DNA of 64,000 nt from Pseudomonas mendocina (GTDB lineage Bacteria; Pseudomonadota; Gammaproteobacteria; Pseudomonadales; Pseudomonadaceae). How positions within the stretch are numbered: position 1 is the first letter of the stretch; each line of letters starts with the position of its first letter. The stretch covers positions 5,128,838-5,192,837 of the forward strand of contig NZ_LR134290.1 in NCBI RefSeq assembly GCF_900636545.1. The letters are read 5' to 3'. A model generated the notes under the pieces. The model saw nothing but the letters and a program-made list of their open reading frames with translations, was not told the origin of the DNA and did no database searches. Of this stretch, positions 59,401-64,000 are shown piece after piece. The translations under genes were made by a program, and so were the position numbers.

Positions 59401-60768
59401 TCACTTACCGATACAGAAGCTGGAGAAGATTCGTCCCAGCAGGTCGTCGCTACTGAAGGCGCCGGTGATCTCGCCGAGGGCTTGTTGCGCCATGCGCAGA
59501 TCCTCGGCCAGCAGTTCGCCAGCGCCCATCAGGGTGAGCTGGTTGCGGCCATGCTGAAGGTATTGCTCGGCCTGGTGCAACGCTTCCAGGTGGCGGCGGC
59601 GGGCGCTGAAGCCGCTTTCGGCGGTCTGTTGATAACCCATGCAGGCTTTCAGGTGTTCGCGCAGCAGTTCCAGGCCTTCTGCGGATTTGGCCGACAGGCT
59701 GAGGGTGACGTGGCCATCGGCGCTGGTTTGCAGCCCGACCGCTTCACCGGACAGGTCAGCCTTGTTGCGGATCAGGGTGACTCGCGCCGGATCCGGGCGC
59801 TGTTCGAGGAATTCCGGCCAGAGGGCGAAGGGATCGGCGGCTTCCGGTGCGGTGGAGTCCACTACCAGCAGCACGCGATCCGCTTCGCTGATGGCTTTGA
59901 GCGCGCGCTCGACACCAATTCGCTCCACGTGGTCGTCGGTGTCGCGCAGGCCGGCGGTGTCGACCACATGCAACGGCATTCCATCGATGTGGATATGTTC
60001 GCGCAGCACGTCGCGGGTGGTGCCGGCGATATCGGTGACGATGGCCGCTTCGCGCCCGGCCAGGGCGTTGAGCAAGCTGGACTTGCCAGCATTGGGCCGG
60101 CCGGCGATGACCACGGTCATGCCGTCACGCAGCAGGGCGCCCTGGCCGGCTTCGCGCAACACTGTGGATAAGTCGGCGCGCACGCTGTCGAGCTGGCTCA
60201 GCACATGGCCATCGGCGAGAAAGTCGATTTCTTCTTCCGGGAAGTCGATGGCGGCTTCGACATAGATACGCAACTGGATCAGCGATTCGGTCAGCGCATG
60301 CACGCGCTTGGAGAATTCCCCCTGCAGCGAGCGCAGCGCATTGCGTGCGGCCTGCTCGGAACTGGCTTCGATCAGGTCGGCGATAGCCTCGGCCTGGGCC
60401 AGGTCGAGCTTGTCGTTGAGAAAGGCCCGCTCACTGAACTCGCCGGGGTGAGCCAAACGCGCGCCAAGCTCCAGGCAACGGCGCAGCAGCAGGTCGAGCA
60501 CCACTGGGCCGCCGTGGCCCTGTAGCTCCAGCACATCTTCACCGGTGAAGGAGTTCGGGCCGGGAAAATAGATGGCCAGGCCTTCGTCCAGCGTCTGGTC
60601 CTGCTCCGCAAAGAATGGTCCATGATGGGCGAAGCGCGGTTTCAACTCGCGCCTGCAGATGGCCTGAGCCAAATCGCCGGCCAGAGGGCCGGACACGCGC
60701 ACGATGCCCACCCCGCCACGGCCCTGTGCGGTGGCGACGGCGGCGATGGTATCTCGGGCGTGATTCAT
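59401..60768 (-). CDS. mnmE: tRNA modification GTPase MnmE
   Basis: 455 residues. N-terminal folate-binding domain ([21 protein letters not shown]), helical middle, and an inserted G domain with [39 protein letters not shown] and NKADL; the C-terminal FCIGK carries the catalytic/zinc cysteine. Works with MnmG at tRNA wobble uridine. Full length; also called trmE. Confidence 0.97.
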   Translation of the reverse strand: MNHARDTIAAVATAQGRGGVGIVRVSGPLAGDLAQAICRRELKPRFAHHGPFFAEQDQTLDEGLAIYFPGPNSFTGEDVLELQGHGGPVVLDLLLRRCLELGARLAHPGEFSERAFLNDKLDLAQAEAIADLIEASSEQAARNALRSLQGEFSKRVHALTESLIQLRIYVEAAIDFPEEEIDFLADGHVLSQLDSVRADLSTVLREAGQGALLRDGMTVVIAGRPNAGKSSLLNALAGREAAIVTDIAGTTRDVLREHIHIDGMPLHVVDTAGLRDTDDHVERIGVERALKAISEADRVLLVVDSTAPEAADPFALWPEFLEQRPDPARVTLIRNKADLSGEAVGLQTSADGHVTLSLSAKSAEGLELLREHLKACMGYQQTAESGFSARRRHLEALHQAEQYLQHGRNQLTLMGAGELLAEDLRMAQQALGEITGAFSSDDLLGRIFSSFCIGK

Positions 60769-60858
60769 GGCGTTCTACTCGGTGTATACGGGTGACTGGA
60801 GCGAGGGCTGAAGGTTGTGGATAAACAACTTCGCTCTTGCGACTGATGCCTGGATAGC

Positions 60859-60883
60859 AAAACGCCCCAATCATGGGGCGTTT
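60859..60883 (-). terminator. intrinsic terminator after yidC
   Basis: AAACGCCCC-AATCATG-GGGCGTTT type stem (60859-60883), followed on the minus strand by TTTTGC. Lies 27 bases beyond the yidC stop, so the rpmH-rnpA-yidD-yidC unit probably ends here and mnmE has its own promoter. An exact DnaA nonamer is in the same gap (60816-60824). Confidence 0.82.
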
Positions 60884-60909
60884 GCTTGATGCTTGGAAGC
60901 CTTGGCGGA

Positions 60910-62688
60910 TCAGGCCTTGGCCGGCTTCGCTGCCGCTTCGATCCGGCGGGTAATGTACCACTGCTGGGCGATGGACAGGCAGTTGTTGACCACCCAGTAC
61001 AGCACCAGACCTGCAGGGAACCACAGGAAGAAGAAGGTGAAGATGATCGGCATCAGCTTCAGCACGCGGGCCTGCATGGGGTCCGGCGGCGTCGGGTTGA
61101 GCTGCTGCTGGATGAACATGGTCGCGCCCATGATGATCGGCAGGATGAAGAACGGATCCTTGATCGACAGGTCGGTGATCCACAGCAGCCAGGGTGCCTG
61201 ACGCATTTCCACGGATTCCAGCAGCACCCAGTACAGGGCGAGGAATACCGGCATCTGCACCAGGATCGGCAGACAGCCGCCCAGCGGATTGATCTTCTCT
61301 TTCTTGTACAGCTCCATCATCGCCTGGGACATCTTCTGGCGATCGTCACCATGCTGCTCTTTCAGTGCCTGCAGTTTCGGCGACACGGCACGCATGCGTG
61401 CCATCGAGCGGTAGCTGGCCGCGGAGAGCGGAAAGAAGATCAGCTTGATGATGATGGTCAGGACGATGATCGACCAACCCCAGTTGCCCAGTACGCCGTG
61501 GATCACTTGCAGCAGCCAGAAGATCGGCTGTGCCAGGAACCACAGGAAGCCGTAGTCGACCGTCAGTTCGAGGCCCGGGGACAGGGTGCTCAGGTGTTCC
61601 TGCAGCTTGGGACCGGCGTAGAGGATTGCGCCAGTTTCGCCTTTGCCGCCGGCTGCGACCTGTACGGACGGGCCGGTGAAGCCGACGATGTAGTTGCCCT
61701 GGCTGTCCTTGCGGGTCTGTATCAGGTTGGTGTTGTCCTTGTTCGGCACCCAGGCGGTGACGAAGTAGTGCTGCAGCCAGGCGACCCAACCGCCCTGCAC
61801 GTTCTCCTTGAACCAGGCGTTGGCGTCGCCCTGGCGGCGCTTCTCATCCTGCTTGTCGATGTCCTTGATGGAAATCTTCTTGTAGGGCTCGTCGGCAGTC
61901 CATACCGCAGCACCCAGGTAGGTGGCAGTGCCGGTAGCGGTGGTCGAGGAAGGGTCACCGCTATTGTCACGCTTGAGCTGGGCGAACAGGTTGCCGCTCC
62001 AGGCCTGATCGCTCTGGTTGTCGATCAGGTAGCGCACGTCGACCTGGTAGGCGGAGGGATCGATACAGCCAGGCTTCTTCAGCTCTTGCTCACGCGCCGA
62101 GCACTCCGGGTTGAGGCCGCGCTTGAAGCTGTAGCGCTTGATGTAGCTGACGCCATTTTCGCTGTAGGTGAGGTCGACGACCAGGCTGTCCTGGCCTTCG
62201 GCCATTTCGTAGCTTTGTTTCTCGCTGGACCACAGTGCACGGCCGCTGGATTTGTCCGGCGCGTTCTGGCCGATCAGTCCGCTTTGTGCCAGGTAGGTAC
62301 GCTCGTTGCCGTTGTCGAACAGCTGGAACGGTACGTCCGGGCGGTCCTGACGGCGCGGGTACTGCGGCAGACGCAGCTGCACGATATCGCCACCACGCGG
62401 GTCGATGGCCAGCTCGAGCACATCGGTTTTGACGCGGATCAGCTCGTCGCTGGTAGCTGCGGTGGGGGCAACGGCTGCAGCGGTAGGCTCGGCCACGGCA
62501 GTGGGAATGTCGTCGCTGCCGGTGCTGGCGGTTGCCGCAGGTGTGTCGGGCAGGGCGGGCGTCGCAGCGGTCGAGGTACTAACCTCGGCTGGCAGGGCAG
62601 CCTGGCCATAGTCCTCGTTCCATTGCAGGACCATGAGGTAGGACACGACTGCCAGGGCGACGATCAGGATCGAACGTTGGATATCCAT
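60910..62688 (-). CDS. yidC: membrane protein insertase YidC
   Basis: 592 residues. N-terminal signal anchor (SILIVALAVVSYLMVLQW), a low-complexity Ala/Thr/Pro linker (about 35-90), a large periplasmic domain, then the five-helix insertase core (LSTLSPGLELTVDYGFLWFLAQPIFWLLQ region, WGWSIIVLTIIIKLIFFPL, NPLGGCLPILVQMPVFLALYWVL) with a basic C terminus. Inserts and folds inner-membrane proteins with or without SecYEG, including ATP synthase subunit c. Two bases after yidD. Confidence 0.97.
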   Translation of the reverse strand: MDIQRSILIVALAVVSYLMVLQWNEDYGQAALPAEVSTSTAATPALPDTPAATASTGSDDIPTAVAEPTAAAVAPTAATSDELIRVKTDVLELAIDPRGGDIVQLRLPQYPRRQDRPDVPFQLFDNGNERTYLAQSGLIGQNAPDKSSGRALWSSEKQSYEMAEGQDSLVVDLTYSENGVSYIKRYSFKRGLNPECSAREQELKKPGCIDPSAYQVDVRYLIDNQSDQAWSGNLFAQLKRDNSGDPSSTTATGTATYLGAAVWTADEPYKKISIKDIDKQDEKRRQGDANAWFKENVQGGWVAWLQHYFVTAWVPNKDNTNLIQTRKDSQGNYIVGFTGPSVQVAAGGKGETGAILYAGPKLQEHLSTLSPGLELTVDYGFLWFLAQPIFWLLQVIHGVLGNWGWSIIVLTIIIKLIFFPLSAASYRSMARMRAVSPKLQALKEQHGDDRQKMSQAMMELYKKEKINPLGGCLPILVQMPVFLALYWVLLESVEMRQAPWLLWITDLSIKDPFFILPIIMGATMFIQQQLNPTPPDPMQARVLKLMPIIFTFFFLWFPAGLVLYWVVNNCLSIAQQWYITRRIEAAAKPAKA

Positions 62689-62690
62689 GA

Positions 62691-62936
62691 TTATTCGGCC
62701 ATCGAAGGGGAACGGGATGTTTTTACGGGTGGAACCGGATCGAAACCGCCGGCATTCCAGGGATGGCAGCGACCGAGACGGCGAGCTGCCAGCCAGCCAC
62801 CACGCAGGAAGCCATGTTGCTCGATGGCTTCGTAGGCATAGCAGGAGCAGCTGGGGTAGAAGCGACAGTGACTGGCCATCAGCGGACTGATGGCGTAGCG
62901 ATAAACCTGAATACAGGCTAGAGCCGCTTTACGCAT
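62691..62936 (-). CDS. yidD: membrane protein insertion efficiency factor YidD
   Basis: 81 residues from ATG 62936, overlapping rnpA by eight bases. The conserved core [35 protein letters not shown] with three cysteines and the following [14 protein letters not shown] are diagnostic. Membrane-associated, helps YidC-dependent insertion. The start is set by the family N terminus (MRKAALA). Confidence 0.95.
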   Translation of the reverse strand: MRKAALACIQVYRYAISPLMASHCRFYPSCSCYAYEAIEQHGFLRGGWLAARRLGRCHPWNAGGFDPVPPVKTSRSPSMAE

Positions 62937-63333
62937 GGGGATTGTCGCTTGTCCCGGGGGATAAGTCTGCGTCGCGACTGGGCCGGCTTCGGGCCAAGCG
63001 TTTCCAGAGTTTGCCGAACTGCTGAGCGAGTTCGCCATTCTCCAGATCACCTAGCCCTTTGCGGGCGACCACCACGATATCCCAGCCTGTCAGGTTATCC
63101 TGATTGAGGCGGAAGGACTCGCGGATTTGACGCTTGATGCGGTTGCGCTCGACGGCGAGCTTGACGCTCTTCTTGCCGATCACCAGACCTAGGCGGGGAT
63201 GATCAAGCTGGTTATCGCGCGCTAGCAGCAGGACACTTTTGCCCGGAGCTTTGCCGCTTGGGGAGTCGAAGACTGCCTTGAATTGCCGGGGAGTCAGCAG
63301 TCGCTTTTCCCGGCCGAAGCCTCGACTCACCAC
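62929..63333 (-). CDS. rnpA: ribonuclease P protein component
   Basis: 134 residues from GTG 63333 ([22 protein letters not shown]). Protein subunit that helps the RNA of RNase P mature tRNA 5' ends. The RNR signature is in [23 protein letters not shown] (residues about 50-72). Thirteen bases after rpmH, as in most bacteria, and overlapping yidD. Confidence 0.96.
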   Translation of the reverse strand: MVSRGFGREKRLLTPRQFKAVFDSPSGKAPGKSVLLLARDNQLDHPRLGLVIGKKSVKLAVERNRIKRQIRESFRLNQDNLTGWDIVVVARKGLGDLENGELAQQFGKLWKRLARSRPSRDADLSPGTSDNPHA

Positions 63334-63346
63334 CTGTCTGGATGAA

Positions 63347-63481
63347 TTAGACAGTCAGACGCTTGCGGCCCTTGGCGCGACGACGCGACAGGACGGCACG
63401 GCCGTTCTTGGTGGCCATGCGGGCACGGAAACCGTGGGTGCGAGCGCGCTTGATGGTGCTGGGTTGGAAAGTGCGTTTCAT
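63347..63481 (-). CDS. rpmH: 50S ribosomal protein L34
   Basis: 44 residues, [20 protein letters not shown] continuing to [12 protein letters not shown]. Very basic, the classic L34. ATG at 63481, TAA at 63347-63349. It is the gene that borders the pseudomonad origin, with dnaA on the other side reading away. Confidence 0.97.
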   Translation of the reverse strand: MKRTFQPSTIKRARTHGFRARMATKNGRAVLSRRRAKGRKRLTV

Positions 63482-63559
63482 GGTGCGTTACCTGGGTGAT
63501 CGACTAGGGTCGGAATGACCCTGGTTTAAAGAGACCGGCAATTCTAGAGAAAGCCGCGC

Positions 63560-63960
63560 GGTAGGTCAATTTCCAACCAACCTTATTCGCCAGATAGAAA
63601 TAGAAAGAAGGAAAAGGGTTTAAAGCTCTTTTTCTATGTTTATGTTGATTAGTCTTGGCTTGGGTTGTGGACAACCCTCTGATTGCTACGTACTCATTGA
63701 TCCAGCGCCAAGGATAAGCCTGTCCAAAAGGCGTGCTTGCGCTGTGAGTGTCCTGGCCACAACCTGAGGATGGAATACCGCTTTACCCACAGCCCGGTTA
63801 TCCGCATGTTCATCCCCAGAGTTTTGCAGAAGCTTATTGGGTGCTTATCCACAAGCTTTTACTGGCGGCTGATAAGCCTGATGAATGAAACTAAGGCTTT
63901 GATTTTACTTGGCCATCTCGCTCAGGTTGTGTGGATAACTCGGTCTGGGGCCGTTACAAT
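63560..63960. other. oriC: chromosome replication origin (oriC), rpmH-dnaA intergenic region
   Basis: Between rpmH and the expected dnaA gene (outside the window). An AT-rich unwinding-type block lies at about 63594-63651. DnaA boxes: exact TTATCCACA at 63845-63853 and TGTGGATAA at 63930-63938; one-mismatch copies TGTGGACAA 63666, TTACCCACA 63783, TTATCCGCA 63798. Position, composition and box cluster match described Pseudomonas origins. The remaining bases to 64000 (GTTACAATGG and on) probably belong to the dnaA promoter and leader. No gene is seen in 63482-64000. Confidence 0.85.
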
Positions 63961-64000
63961 GGCGACTGTTTCGGATCGCCGCCTGGATAGGGGATAGTCA

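Noticed and set aside
59920-59934. GCTCCACGTGGTCG in mnmE as parS
   Set aside because: Four mismatches in 14, mainly in one arm.
60886-62835. 649-codon frame opposite yidC
   Set aside because: Antisense of yidC; composition and lack of motifs speak against it.

Overview
The window is a chromosome segment from a Pseudomonas-type gammaproteobacterium. It is GC-rich and carries the Pseudomonas origin-proximal gene order rpmH-rnpA-yidD-yidC-mnmE-mnmG-rsmG-parA-parB-atpIBEFHAGDC-glmU-glmR-glmS, all on the minus strand. The last ~500 bases look like the rpmH-dnaA intergenic origin; dnaA itself lies beyond the window. The dispersed repeats and the cobalamin gene set would suit the P. mendocina/oleovorans (Ectopseudomonas) branch, but that is a guess from general knowledge, not from an alignment.

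Layout. 1-2470: tail of a DctA-type dicarboxylate carrier and two GntR regulators. 2541-9506: aerobic cobalamin genes cobK-cobL (minus) and, behind a cobalamin riboswitch, cobG-cobH-cobI-cobJ (plus). 9697-16244: AraC and GlxA-type regulators each beside a LysE exporter, a Sel1-like lipoprotein, a flavin reductase and an MHS-family carrier. 16249-21232: a Fur-type iron uptake unit (TonB receptor, RhtX-like carrier, unknown 129-residue protein, PchR-like regulator). 21343-26082: AhpD-like protein, a second TonB receptor, an unknown membrane protein and two GNAT acetyltransferases, with a receptor-gene fragment between the GNAT genes. 26187-28638: cobF, a VWA protein and a ChlI-like ATPase. 28726-32910: DHA2 multidrug carrier with LysR regulator, ABC-F ATPase. 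33320-40033: small membrane protein, cobN, cobW (with a second cobalamin riboswitch), then cobE-cobM. 40255-41627: a divergent small module of an unknown 76-residue protein, a ParD-like protein and a second-type methionine aminopeptidase, around a 30-base palindrome. 41691-64000: the conserved origin-proximal housekeeping block.

The cobalamin genes together cover precorrin-2 to hydrogenobyrinic acid (CobI, G, J, M, F, K, L, H) and a cobaltochelatase (CobN plus ChlI/ChlD-like subunits), split over four transcription units, two of them riboswitch-controlled. Later steps (CobB, O, Q, D, C, P/U, S) are not here.

The most interesting signals are: the ParD-like/aminopeptidase module with its operator-like palindrome; a perfect 14-base parS palindrome inside cobW, far from parAB; an AT-rich block plus DnaA box beside mnmG that closely resembles the one at the rpmH origin; a strong excess of exact DnaA nonamers across the whole window; and a fossil TonB-receptor 3' end fused to the start codon of a GNAT gene. 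No tRNA, rRNA, CRISPR array, insertion sequence or prophage was seen.
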